Below are positions 9,166 to 20,420 of a stretch of 43,053 bases of DNA, one piece after another. Under the pieces are notes generated by a model. That model saw nothing but the letters and a program-made list of their open reading frames with translations, ran no database searches and was not told where the DNA came from. Made by a program: the position numbers and the translations under genes. Source of the stretch: Allomyces macrogynus ATCC 38327 (taxonomy: Eukaryota; Blastocladiomycota; Blastocladiomycetes; Blastocladiales; Blastocladiaceae); the NCBI GenBank assembly GCA_000151295.1, contig GG745379.1:39116-82168 (forward strand), in the 5' to 3' direction. Every line of letters starts with the position of its first letter. Positions within the stretch are counted from its first letter, which is position 1.

Positions 9166-11123
9166 TCATAGTCTCCCCTTTCTGTCATCCAGTAACTTCC
9201 CACGAGTTTTCCCTGCACCCGCCGCGACCCTCGCCCTTGCCGCGGCCACCTCCCCCGCGCGAATCTTCTCCTCATACTCGACCCCACGCTGCATCGCCCA
9301 ATCGACCGTACCCGCAGGCACGTCGGTGACCCCGGCGAGCACCGTGCGTGACACGACCAGATCGACGAGCCGCGCGAGCGGGTTCGCGATCGGGGCCGGT
9401 GGGGCCGGAACAGGCGCCGAGGTTTCGCGCGGGATCGTCTCTTCAGGTGGGGGTGGGGGTGGGGTCGGAGCAGCGGGAGGGGCGGGCAGCGCGCGGCGTG
9501 CACGGACCCGCGCACGGATGGCGGAGAGGTACATGGCCCAGGTCCCGCAGGCGCGGGCGACGCGTTGCCAGCCTACACGGGATGAAGCCTTGGCAAGTGA
9601 CAAACAGGCGCGAGAGCCGAGGTACGAGAGTGAGGCACGTACGTTGGACCAACACGCGCGCACGCATCGGGGTCGCAGCCACCGTATCGGCCATGGCCTC
9701 GATCTGCGCCTGCTCGGCGGCGAGACTCGGTGGCGCAAGCCAGGATGGTGCGGCGCGCCGCGCGGCGTTGGCCGGCGGGTGTAGCCGAGTCAAGAGGCCG
9801 GAGCGGTCGATACGCGCGAGTTTGCTGCGGTCCTATCGGTGGATAGGGGTGTGTGTGACGACGAGCACGGTGGTGGAAAGTAAGCAAACGGGTGGAGAAC
9901 GTACGCCCTGCGATGCACGAACGAGTGCTGCGAGCACGTCCTCGGCGGCCTCGAACGTGTCGGGCCGTGCGGCGAGGTGGTCGAGAACGAGGATAAGCGT
10001 GCCCCACGGCAGTATGCCTACCAGTACAGAAACCGTGAGTGGAACGAGCTGACGGAAGAGGGAATAACACATCAACGAACCGACGAATAGCGCGCGAAAC
10101 ATTTGCTCAATCTGCACCACGTCGGCCGGAGCGACGTCGCTCCCACGCAACGCCAAGTCCATGAGCTGTCCGCGGCGTGCCCTAGACCCGAGTAACTAGC
10201 GGCTGTGACCCATTGGTCCACACCCACCTCGAACCACGATCTGCGTTGGTCGAACGTACCCACCTGCAGCCGACTCAGGAATGTGATCACCAGGTTCGCC
10301 ACTTCGATGCACGTGGCGTGCACGTCGTCCGGGTCGGCATCGAGCATGTCGAAACCGCGGCCCATCAGGTTGACGGTCGTAAACGCGATGGAGACTTTGG
10401 CGAGCAACGAGGTGGGCCGCGAAGTGAGGAAGTGCACGGTCCAGACGTCGCAGAGACCGCGGTGCTTGGTGGTCACGGAGGAAGGTTGGCCGGAGAGGGC
10501 GTGGCACCAGGCGTAGACGCGCGTCGCGAGTCCGAGGAGCGCGGCGGGGATCACGGTCGGATACGTGTCCCGGACGGCCAAGAAGCTAGAGAAAAACGTG
10601 GTCAGGTCAGAAACGACATTGTTGCCTGCCAACTCTGACCCGGCAACGTACGTTTCGGCCATGATCGCAGAGACGCGCTGCTCCCATGCCTTGGCCTTGC
10701 CAATCAGGTCCGCGTCGACCTGACCGCCATTCTCCACTGCGTGTTGGTGCGGCAATAGGCCCGTCCAGACAGTCCACCGCATACGCATGCCGTGCGCCGT
10801 GGTTGCGGGCAAGTGCACGAGTCGCGGAAGCGCGACCAAGTGCCGCAGTGCGGACGGGAGCTGGTCGAGCAGGCGCGCGGCGGCCGCGTGCAGCTGGTCG
10901 TTGGCGGCCTAACATCAGAGACTTGGTTTAGCACGCATTTCGGGGCTAATCTTGCACGCGACAACGTTTCCATACTACACACCTTGGCATGACTTCCAAC
11001 CGGCACTGCTGCATCCGCCGACGCGGGAGCCGCGACCACCAACTGCCGATACACGGCCGCATCAATCCTCGCCCTTGCCACCACGCGCAAGTCGCGCATG
11101 ATGACCGTATGCTCGAGATCCAT
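9166..11123 (-). CDS. Unrecognised five-exon helical protein
   Basis: A coherent gene can be built by splicing alone. Exons on the minus strand are 11123-10983, 10908-10264, 10165-9905, 9832-9643 and 9572-9166. Introns are 74, 98, 72 and 70 nt with GTGTGT, GTGGGT, GTACGT and GTACGT donors and TAG/CAG acceptors; phases agree throughout, giving 547 residues. The protein is Ala/Leu-rich and mostly helical. It has a hydrophobic block in exon 3 (LVPLTVSVLVGILPWGTLI) that could be a membrane segment or a buried helix, a Pro-rich linker, and a basic C-terminus. I do not recognise the family. The 5' end is uncertain. The ATG at 11123 (MDLEHTV) is the first clean in-frame start. An Ala/Ser/Thr-rich frame from an ATG at 11416 could be an upstream exon, but the join is not obvious. 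The gene converges on the oxidoreductase, 120 bp away. Confidence 0.6.
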
Positions 11124-11416
11124 CCACACGTCGGCCAGCGACGGCGGACCAGCAACCGGCGCGTTGACGACCGCACGACCGCAGCCCACTGCGGCGTCTG
11201 CGCGACAGCGGCCATGGCGAGGTCAGGTACGCTCGACGTGGGCGCAGTGCATGCAGGAGCAGTGGATACGATCGTCGCCGTGGCGGAGGCGGTGGCGGTG
11301 GCGGAGGCGCCGTGCATGGATGGGACCGCGGTGGTGCCGGCAGTCATGACCGCGGCGGCGGGGGTGGAGGTGCCGCGTGCATGGACGGACGCGCTGAAGG
11401 GCGCGCGGCGACGCAT

Positions 11417-12783
11417 TTGCGGGGAGTTGGGCGCTGGCGCTTGCAGGATGCTCGAGCGTTGGCCACGACGTTCCAAAGAGCTGCTGGAAGCGTCTGGTGC
11501 GGGGGTCGAACAGCGCGTCGCTGCGTGAGCGTGCGAGACGGCCGCGAGACAGGTGTTCCTGTTGTTGTCCAGGCCACTGGTCCGGTCGGTTATCGCTCTC
11601 GCCTGCTTTCGTCGTGCAGGCGCGCTCCCCTCTCAGCTGGTGGCGCCTCCCCGACGACCTCGCGCTCGCAAAGAGCTCTCGCTCACTCGCGGTGCATCCC
11701 ATTCCGGCACGGCCACGGCATGTTCACTTCCCGTTCTTAACCGCATCACCCGCTCGCGCATACATCTCCTCTACGGGGAGGATGCCAACTGGCCGACCAG
11801 CACGACAGACTGATCACTCTTGATCGAGCGCAACGCGACCCAACGAACCCATGATGATTGCTGACTTCCCCCGACCGACGACATCGCAGAGAACAGAGAA
11901 CAAGGTTAACCATGCGCATCGTCGATGCCGTCGATGAATGAATCGATCAGTTGTGTGCGAGTGCGCGCGAGTTGTTCATGGCCCGACCGCCACAGATATA
12001 TTTATGGGTAAGCAGAGACCCAGGCCATCGACCCAGAGAGCGGCTCTGAAATGAGATATTTGCGTTGCCTTGAGCGCGCGTCAAGTTGTTCGTTGCCCGT
12101 CGTCGCCAACGCAGGCAGGGGCCCGTGACCCGGCAGCTTGTGCGACGAAATGACTTTTCCTTGTGCTGCCGACGACCGCGCCTGACGCCTCGCTTCAACT
12201 TCAACCGCTCCAGAACCTCCAATCTTCGCCACAGTCATGGTTTCTACTTCTCCGAAGGAGCGACCGACCTGTGTCTGTAACGATCTGCACATCGTTGAAA
12301 CAGACCGAGTGGCGCCCATCTGTCGACCGCGGTCACCAGGTCGTCCCTCCACTTCCACCAGCCGTTGCGCAGGTCATTTGGTCCGTGTCCACGACCAACA
12401 TTGAATCGCCAGCCGCCAGCGATGGCCGCTTGTGCGCGCGCCCACGTCCTCGGTCTCATGGACAACCTAGCGTTGTGCCGAGCGACTGGGACCCAGTGGT
12501 GGCGCACGGCGCCTGCGAGCTCTCGCCCGCAGCCGGGACGAACGCGCGTGTGCACGTCCTCGCGGACAAGGGAAGTACTTGGTCCTTCGGCCGACGATAA
12601 AAGGGCCCGCCCGCCCGCCGGTCAGCGAGCTCTTCCATCCGCCGTCCTACTCCACCAGCTGCCGGGGCACGCTTAAGCCTCTCGCGCACGACCAAGTGCC
12701 CTCCTTAACCCGGATCCCTTGCTCGCTCGCTCGACCTACCCGTACCTGCTTCGCGCGCCCACTGTCCTCCTGCTCAACGAACC
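11417..12783. other. Intergenic / 5' region of the symporter gene
   Basis: No gene recognised. The stretch holds the 5' side of the minus-strand gene to its left and the promoter of the symporter to its right. It includes a TATATTTAT stretch near 11996-12004 and a GATAAAAGGG box at 12596-12605. Open frames here are short and have out-of-frame composition. Confidence 0.5.
12596..12605 (+). promoter_or_regulatory. TATA-like box upstream of the symporter
   Basis: GATAAAAGGG lies about 180 bases before the ATG at 12784, in an otherwise GC-rich region. Its similarity to TATAAAAG and its position suggest a core promoter element. No start site can be read from the sequence. Confidence 0.35.
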
Positions 12784-14264
12784 ATGACCAAGGATCTCGA
12801 CACGGGCTCAGTCGAGGCCGCCGGTGCGGCCAAGGCATCGCCGCCCACGACCATGTGGCAAAAGATCAAGCAAAAGGCGACTTTGACGCACTGTATTTTC
12901 TTGGGCATGGCGCTCGGTCTGCTCATTGGCGGTCTCGCCGGCCCAAGCGGTGTGCACGCCGGTAAACTCATGTCGACCATGTTCCTGCGCGGCGTCAAGG
13001 CGTTGATCACGCCGCTGATTTTCTCGACGCTGGTCGTTGGGATTGCGGGCCACGGCGACGATCTCGCACGTGTCGGCCGCTTGTTCGTCAAGTCCATCAT
13101 CTACTTTGAAGTCGTCACGACGATTGCATTGTTCCTCGGTCTCGGCGCCGCCAACCTCGTCCAGCCCGGTTCGGGCGTCGACTTGTCGTCGGCCAAGGGC
13201 AAGTCGCTCGATGCGTCGGTCACCAAGTCGGCGGGCGACTTGACGATCGACAAGGAAATCGAGAAGATTATTCCGCAGTCGTTCTTCGAGGCCGCGGCCA
13301 ACAACGAGACGCTCGGGATTGTCGTGTCGGCCATTGTGTTCTCGATTGGTATTCTGTGGGTCAAGCGCCATCACCGCCAGGTCATGGTCAAGTGGTGCGC
13401 AGCGCTGTCCGAGGTGCGTTTCGATCTCTACCACTCTCACGAGCTAATTTTTTGGGTGGAGAAGACGGTAAAACTGACGCTCTTTCTTGCCGTTGGGTAT
13501 AGATCATGTTCCAAGTGACGTGGATTGTCATGCTGCTCGCGCCTATTGGCATCATGGGCGCGCTCATGTCGGTAATTGGCACCAACGGGTTTGGCGTGAT
13601 TGCGCGCCTCGGTGTTCTCGTCGGCACGCTCTACGGCACGCTCGTCGTCTTTGTGCTCATCGTCCTCGTGCCGGTCCTGCTCATCATTCGCGTGAACCCG
13701 CTCGAGTTTGCGCGCGCCATCTACGAGCCGGTGCTGCTCGCCTTCTCGACGGCCTCGTCCGAGTCGGCGTTGCCCATGGCCATGGAGCACATGCACGCGT
13801 TTGGCGTGCCCATGGGCATTGTCGCGTTCGTCATGCCGACTGGCTACTCGTTCAACTTGGACGGCACGACGCTGCACTTGGCGTTGGCGTCGCGTTTTGT
13901 CGCACAGGCCGCGGGCGTCGAGCAGTCGTTTGGCACGCAGTTGCTGATGATGGTCACGCTCATGCTCGTCTCCAAGGGTGTCGCTGCCGTGCCGCGCGCC
14001 TCGCTCGTCATTCTCGCATCGACGTGCTCGGCGTTTGGTCTGCCGCAAGAGGGTATCCTGGTGATTCTCGCCGTGGATGCTTTCATGGACATGGCGCGTA
14101 CCGCCATCAACTTGACGGGAAACTGTATCGCGACCGTAGTCGTGGCCAAGTGGGAGGGCCAGTTCCGCACGGGCGACGATGAGTCGTCGATTGGCGCGGA
14201 CGATGACAACAAGTTGCTCGAAGAGAAGCCGGTGTTGCCGACGCACGCGGGTGACTTGGAGTAA
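12784..14264 (+). CDS. DAACS/SDF-family dicarboxylate or amino-acid:cation symporter
   Basis: Predicted 463-residue polytopic carrier. Exons are 12784-13413 and 13503-14264; the 89-nt intron has a GTGCGT donor and ends TATAG. Family hallmarks are the serine-rich reentrant motif SSESALP (about residue 294), the NLDGT substrate/Na+ site (about 328, bacterial wording PTGYSFNLDGTTLH), the SKGVAAVP loop and the C-terminal MDMARTAINLTGN helix. The last three follow the bacterial GltP/GltT/DctA subfamily and not the animal SLC1 wording (NMDGT, FLDRFRT). Length matches bacterial members (about 420-460). It should import glutamate, aspartate or C4-dicarboxylates with Na+ or H+ at a membrane; the substrate cannot be chosen from sequence. 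The intron and local GC content show it is a resident nuclear gene and not contamination. Bacterial ancestry is plausible but unproven. Confidence 0.9.
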
Positions 14265-15685
14265 CCCGGAGCGGCGTGGGCCGTGTGCTAGCTGAACCAG
14301 GCGTCGTTTGTTTCTTTCTTTCACTAGTTGCTGTTTGGGCGTTTGTTCCTTGTTTTGAATTACTCGCGTCGTCGAGGAGACCACCCCACCCCCCATCCAT
14401 CCCAATTTTGTGCCATGGCCGCCTGCAATCATTTGGTGCGGCGAGCCCAGACGTGTGTTGGTGATTTGCTTTTCATAGAATCCATTTGAATGGTAGAAAT
14501 TGATAAAATCTTTGTATGAATATTGTTCAGAGCACTGTTGGTCAGCAACGGCCAGTACCGGCGAGAAGGATCGAAGTGAAATACCCATCAAGCCGCCGCA
14601 CAGAGTATCGGCCAACGAACAAAATGATTTTGGCGCGTTGCTAGCAAGTGCATCGTTGCAACACTGTGGAGGATCATGACATCGAACTTGGGGGAACGTC
14701 TCCATGGAGTTTACCACGTCACGCAGCCGCGCGCAGGTTACAATGCTCAAGTTTCGTTCAAGCGGTTTGTGAATCGTCCCGACAATCGTGACGGTTGGCG
14801 ACGACCGCGATGGCATCTGGTCATGACGTCGGTTCCGCTCACCCTCCATGCTCTGTTCTCTGAGTCGCCCCCAGTTGCCGCTGTTGTTCCCGGTAAATAC
14901 ACGTGGTCTCTAACAATCATGATCAGCAACGTTTCTTTGGCGACTATATCCTCGCCAGCCCAGACCAGACCACAGCAGGTCGGTCTTGCGTCCCACGCGT
15001 GCGCGTCGGTGTTCACGCTCAGCAACTCGGCAGGCTTTGGTTGTGGTGATTGGGTCCGTTTGATGAATGATGCGTGGGCAACGCTGCCAACAGTGTCATG
15101 CCATGCACGGCGTTTCATTGCTTTCACGTATCGTAACAAATCAATTTGGCCATGGATAGCTGTGATCTGGAACGGTTCTCGAAACAGAACCTGCGTGCGT
15201 CTGCGCATCATGATCACGTGGGGCCTGCATCGATGTGTTCTCGAAAGAAACTGCGAGCGCCCCGGCGCCAACGGTCACCGCCACACCCCACCTTGCCTTG
15301 TTGAACTCGCCCCGTGCGCGCGCTCTCGGTCCGTTCCGCCCGTCTGTTGCGCTGGCAAGCACGGCAGGCAACGCAACAGCGCCCGCGCGCCGCATCTTCA
15401 TCCGCCAAGCCAAACCACCCGCCCTGCCCGCAGCCGCAGCGCCCCCACCACCACTCGCCACTCGTCCGCACGACCCGCTCCATCGAACAGAATGGACAGC
15501 GATCCCGCTCTCCCTTCTCTCGCCGCCCAACCAACGTTCTCTACTCCTCCAAGCTCGACGACCCGTCGGCACTTGTCTCGCCACCGCATGGACCACGCCC
15601 CCGCCCAGTCGCCGTCCAGCCCACCACCCTTTGCTAGCTTGGCCAGTCCCTGTCCCTCCGTGACCGTGACAGTGTGACCGCCATC
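14265..15685. other. Intergenic region
   Basis: This 1.4-kb spacer begins with T-rich sequence and an AT-rich patch around 14470-14530 that likely includes the symporter's 3' end. Parts are less GC-rich than the flanking genes. A 333-codon plus frame (14676-15677) and a 174-codon minus frame (14747-15271) run through it, but neither shows a domain or biased composition. The last 300 bases, C-rich with many short direct words, are presumably promoter and leader of the antiporter. Confidence 0.5.
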
Positions 15686-17602
15686 ATGAGCACCGCTCGC
15701 TTCTCGCCGTACCACGAGCCGGGGCTCAACCAGCTGGCCATTCTCGCCTCATTCCTGTTCCTCCTCAATGCCGCGCGCATCGCCCTCGACTGGCTGCTCT
15801 ACGCCGGCATGGTGGGCGAAATGGCCACGGGCGCCATCTACGGTACACCGCTGCTCGCGCTACTCACCGACGACTGGCAGGCCACGTTTCGCGTGCTCGG
15901 CGACGTGGGTCTGTTGCTGATTGTGTTTGAGGGTTCGTATCGTTGTTTTGTTCAGTTGCTCATCAACAGGAGCTGGCGCGTGCGGGCGGGTTCCAGACGG
16001 CTTCGAGAACACGCTGCGCTGCCTGGCGCTCTTGGCTTGGCATCATCCGATCATCATTGGCCCCATGTTCTGACCGTGACACGTCGACTCCAATCGAACA
16101 GGCGGCCTCACCATCCACCCCACGCTGCTGCTCTCGAACCTGCCCCTGTCGCTCGCCGCAGCACTCACGGGCATCGTCACGCCCATCGCCCTATCGATTC
16201 TGCTGCTGCACCTCGCGTTTGGGTACCCGTTGCTGCAAGCCTTTGCCGCGGGCGCTGCACTCAGCTCAACCAGCCTCGGCACGGCCTTTGTTGCGTTCCG
16301 CAATGCCACCGAAACGGCTCGCGCCAGGAGAGCATCCACCGGCAGCGGCCGGACCACCCCCGCATCTGCAAACCCCAAGCCCGACTCCCCCACCGATGGC
16401 GACGCGCGGCAACCCATCCAAACGCGACTCGGCACCGTGCTCGTCTCTGCAAGTCTCATTGACGACGTGGTCGCACTCGTCATGCTCAGCATCATCACGT
16501 CCCTCAGCGGCGCCGGCACCCTGAACGTCAGGGATACGGCGTTTTCCTGGGTCGTGGCCCGCCCGCTTGTCGCGTCGGTCGCGCTCGCCGTGTTCGTGCC
16601 GGTCCTCGGACACTCCGTACTGGTCCCGGCATTCCACATGTTTGTTGCGCCGCGGCTCGCGTCGTGGACGCCGACGAACCGCATTTACGCAATGGTCATG
16701 ATCCTCGTGTGCGTGCTCGCGGGTCTCGTGGCCGGCGCCAATCTCGCGGGTGCATCCAACTTGCTGGGCGCGTTCTTGGCGGGGATCCTGCTGTGCAGCG
16801 CGACGCCCGTCGACGACGACGAGGTGGCCGAGTCGGAGCCGCACCCGCCACGAGCAGACGCCGAGCCAGTGCTCGATGATACGTTCCAGGACGTGTTTGC
16901 GCTGGCGCTGGCGCCGCTCAAGAACGCGGTCATGGCACCCTTGTTTTTCGCGTCGATGGGAAGTGGTGCGTCATTTTTCCTGACACGCGTGACGTGGACT
17001 TCGTTCTGAACATGCAACTGACCGACATATCCTCTTCTTTGCCAGCCATTCCGATGGGCGACCTGTGGAAACCAACTATTCTCTGGCGCGGCCTTGTCTA
17101 CGCCGTGCTCATGGCTCTCGGCAAGGCCATTGTCGGGCCCGTCATTGTCCTGCTCGACGCACTCCTCTGCCGAACGCGCACAAGCGCACCACCGTCACCG
17201 TCCCCATCGCCATCCCCGCCACCACTCCCGGCACCCACTCCCGACATCTCTACCTCCACTGCACGATCCACCGACACCCCCACCACCCTCTCCACCGTCG
17301 AGTCGCAGCCTACCGCCGCCCCGCCCTCGACCACCGACTACGACACCCTCGTGGACGTGCGCGTCTCTGCAGCTACCCTGCTCGGGCTCGGCCTGATTGC
17401 GCGAGGCGAAATCGGGATCGTGATCGCACAACTGGCCTACGCGGCCGGGACCACGAGCAATGCCGTGTTATTGGGCGAGGAACCATTCTTGGTCGCCATG
17501 TGGGCGATCGTGCTGTGCACGGTTGTTGGGCCCGCGGCCATGGCCGTCGTTGCGCGCAGGACGTGGACGAAGGTCTCGGCGCCGACGAGTCCGTGGGCGT
17601 GA
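15686..17602 (+). CDS. CPA2-family cation/proton antiporter (Kha1/NapA-like)
   Basis: Predicted 555-residue membrane antiporter exchanging Na+ or K+ for H+. Exons are 15686-15932, 16102-16965 and 17046-17602. The first intron (169 nt, GTTCGT donor) rejoins the conserved VFEG-GL motif. The second (80 nt, GTGCGT) rejoins FASMGS-AIPMGDLW as expected for this family. About 11-12 hydrophobic helices are visible. The IDD pair in SASLIDDVVAL (about residues 202-204) is the paired-aspartate ion site of electrogenic CPA2 exchangers. Two Pro/Ser/Thr-rich hydrophilic insertions (around 16310-16430 and 17170-17340) are probable loops. At 555 residues it lacks the long cytoplasmic tail of yeast Kha1. The membrane it sits in and the cation it prefers are not decidable from sequence. 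Confidence 0.88.
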
Positions 17603-18127
17603 AATGTTTGGTTTGGCTTTGCTTGACCGTGTAATTTTTATTGTCGGGAAATCGGAGAGAAGGAGGGAGGGGAAGTCCAGCAGGACCGCGGCAAGATGTA
17701 ATACCCCAAGAGCGTGGGCCCCACGACAAGAGACACGCCGTTATATATATTTTCTTCCTTAGCACAGTTTGTCTTTGGGGGTGCTTTCAGGACGGTGAAG
17801 GATCAGGAAAGGGCATAGACATCTGGCGGTCCAAATCTCATTTCTGTTCACGTGCAGCAAGCAAGCATCGGCAAGCGATCACAACATGGTGGCCTGGCTT
17901 GGCCTGATCAACCATCCGGGCAGCAAACCCCATTCTCGTTTCCCTGCACCAACCAACGGCAACTTCAAGGACCAGCAGCAAATAGCAGTCCGAGACGATT
18001 TCAGGGTCAAGAATCGTTCGACAGCGCTCTCAGTCGCACCAGATTGCGCTTTGCTCTCGGGTCATCAACTCGCCGCCGACCAGCCAGCCCAGCAGCAAGA
18101 ACTCGACCTTTTGACCGTTATCCCGCC
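17603..18127. other. Intergenic region with TATA-like stretch
   Basis: Spacer between two plus-strand genes. It contains an alternating TATATATAT run near 17742-17750, either 3' processing sequence of the antiporter or a TATA element about 380 bases ahead of the next ATG. No gene seen. Confidence 0.5.
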
Positions 18128-20199
18128 ATGGCCACGCCAGCAGCAACAGCGGCGGCCCGGGTATCGGCGCTGACGCTCGCCGACTTTGCGCGGCTGATGC
18201 GCACCATTCCAATTGGGCCCACGGAGCGCCTCGGTATGGGCCCTCGTTTGGCCATGAAAGCAAGTGTCGGTGCTCAACTCGTGATCGCTGACCGGACAAC
18301 CAACGGTCATCAATTTTTGGTCGTGAAATGTAGCGGTCGGCGTGTCGGGCGGCCCCGATTCGATGGCATTACTGATGCTTTTGAACAAGTGGGCCCCAGG
18401 CCGCGTGCACGCGATCACCGTCGACCACAAGCTGCGCGACGACAGTACCGACGAGGCACAGCGCGTGCACTCGTATATCAAGTCGAAAGGTACGCCGCGA
18501 CATTCTTGCCGTCGCCGTGGCCAAATTCCGATCCAGAACACTGATGCTGTTCGCGCGCACACTAGGCATCTCGTCAGAAATCGTCACGGCCGACTGGGAC
18601 CGTCCCGTCTCGGAACTCTCGACTGCGCAAATTGAAGAACGCGCACGGTCCGTACGGTACCGTCTTCTCGCGCACGCGACGCGCAACGCCGGGTCCACAC
18701 GACTGTTCCTCGGACAGCACCGCAACGACCAGATCGAAACGATTCTCTACCGCCTGACGCGCGCATCCGGGCTCGGTGGGCTCGGCGGGATGCAGACGGT
18801 CAGCGAAATGCCCGTGATCTTGCACCCGCACGACCGCGACATCCAGGTCGTGCGCCCGCTATTGTCGGTGCCCAAAGTACAGCTCGAGGAAACGTGCCGC
18901 GAGCTCGACGTGCCCGTGGAGCACGACCCGATGAACGCGCAAATGGCGTACCAGCGCAACGTCTTGCGCGACGTGTTGAAGGTCGTGCACAAGGACCCGA
19001 ACGCGTCGCCGCTCTTGTCGGAGGGGAACTTGGTCAAGTTCTGCTCTCACGTGGCCGAGTACAGTGCGGCCGCCAATGCGCACACCAAGTCGGTCCTTGA
19101 AAAATCGGCGCTCACGGACCCGCTCACGGGCTCGGCGTTTTTGCACTTGCCGCACCTCGCGACGCAGCCGAACCACTGGTTCCACCGCCCGCATCTCGCC
19201 AACTCGGTTCTCTCGAACCTCGTCCGGTGGGTCGACTGCGCACACTACCCGCCGCCGCTCGGCGCCGTCGCACACGTGCGGGACGTCATGGCCGGGTACT
19301 ACTACTACGGCCTCGCCGACGATTCGCCGAACCACGGCACTTCCGGCCAGCGGCCACGCACGCGGTGGGTGCGTCCGCCGCACCAGGGCGAGTACAAGGC
19401 CATGACCATTTCCAAGTCGCTGGTCCTCCCACCACGGCCCGACCGCAACGGGGTCGGGAACTGGATCATCGTGCGCAGTCCGCCACTCTCGGCGGTCCGC
19501 GCGCGTGACCGGATCCCGTTAGTCCAAGGGCAGACGGTCTTGTTTGATACGCGGTTCTTTGTGACGCTCGGCGCGCCCGTGTTGAGCAAACACGACGAGG
19601 ACGCGCACTTGCGTGAGTTTTACCGGTCACTCGTCCAGCATTTCCCGCTCGATCGCGTGCGCAATATGACGATTCCCGTCGCGCCCGCGGACGGTGGGCC
19701 GGTCGTTGACGTCGTCACGGAGGGTCCGGACCGCGCCGAACGCAGAAACCTGCGCGAACACCCGTTCTCGACCTCGGCCGGGTCGGACGACCTCGAAGTG
19801 ATCGTGCGGTATTTTGACCAACAAGACGAAATGGCGTTGTCCGGCGTCTTCCAGCGTCGTCATGTGCACCCGGCCTGGTCCCAGTTCCGCCGCGCCTGGG
19901 AGCATTTCCGGTACAAGATGCCGTTTGTTGGGCGGTATGTCGTGCCCGTGATTGCCGTGCGGAACAGGAACTATGCGGGGATCGCACGCGCCAGTGGGCC
20001 GCCGACGCCCGTGACGCAGGGGGCCACGGGCGTCAAGCCGGGACGCAAGGGGGTGGCGGTCACGAAGGCGACGGTGGATTCGCCGTTGGGCGCGGTGGTG
20101 GCCATTCCGTGCTTGAGTATTAATTTTGCGCCGGATGTGTTGTCGGTGCAGGTCGAGCACCGCAAGAATTTGATCAAGGTCGGCGGCGAGGAGGCGTGA
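18128..20199 (+). CDS. tRNA(Ile)-lysidine synthase-like PP-loop ATPase (TilS family)
   Basis: Predicted 641-residue protein. Exons are 18128-18263, 18334-18489 and 18566-20199; introns are 70 and 76 nt with GTGTCG and GTACGC donors. Residues about 50-55 are the PP-loop SGGPDS, preceded by a hydrophobic strand. Further N-type ATPase markers are ITVDHKLR, a GQHRNDQIET block (family consensus AHHxDDQxET, with Asn and Gln variation) and RPLLSVPK. TilS enzymes attach lysine to C34 of tRNA-Ile(CAU), so that it reads AUA. In a fungus the likely site is the mitochondrion. The Ala/Arg/Thr-rich N-terminus with few acidic residues is compatible with import but not decisive. The C-terminal 300 residues are longer than bacterial TilS and not recognised. 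The 2-thiocytidine branch of the same superfamily is less likely, because its CxxC motifs are not evident. Confidence 0.8.
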
Positions 20200-20420
20200 G
20201 AGGTGTGCTGTCTTTTTTGTCGTTTGGGTGGTTATATTTTTTAGTGTCCTCGTCTTCGTTTTCCATAAATTTGGTTTTGGTGGCGTGATGCTAAAACGTC
20301 AGAGTAACGAAGACGACCCGAGTTGAGGAAAGGGGCGACCAGGAAAAGGAAGCAATAACGAAAAATATATTCGTCAAGTCCACTTGCTTGCTCAATTACA
20401 GTCCGTCATTCAGTCCCACC
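20200..20420. other. Convergent 3' region
   Basis: A 221-bp AT-richer tail-to-tail spacer. It contains T-rich runs and AAAATATATTC near 20360-20370, as expected for cleavage and polyadenylation sequences of both flanking genes. Confidence 0.5.

Noticed and set aside
14676..15677. 333-codon plus frame between the two transporters
   Set aside because: It shows no domain, no codon-type bias and no splice context, and the opposite strand is equally open.
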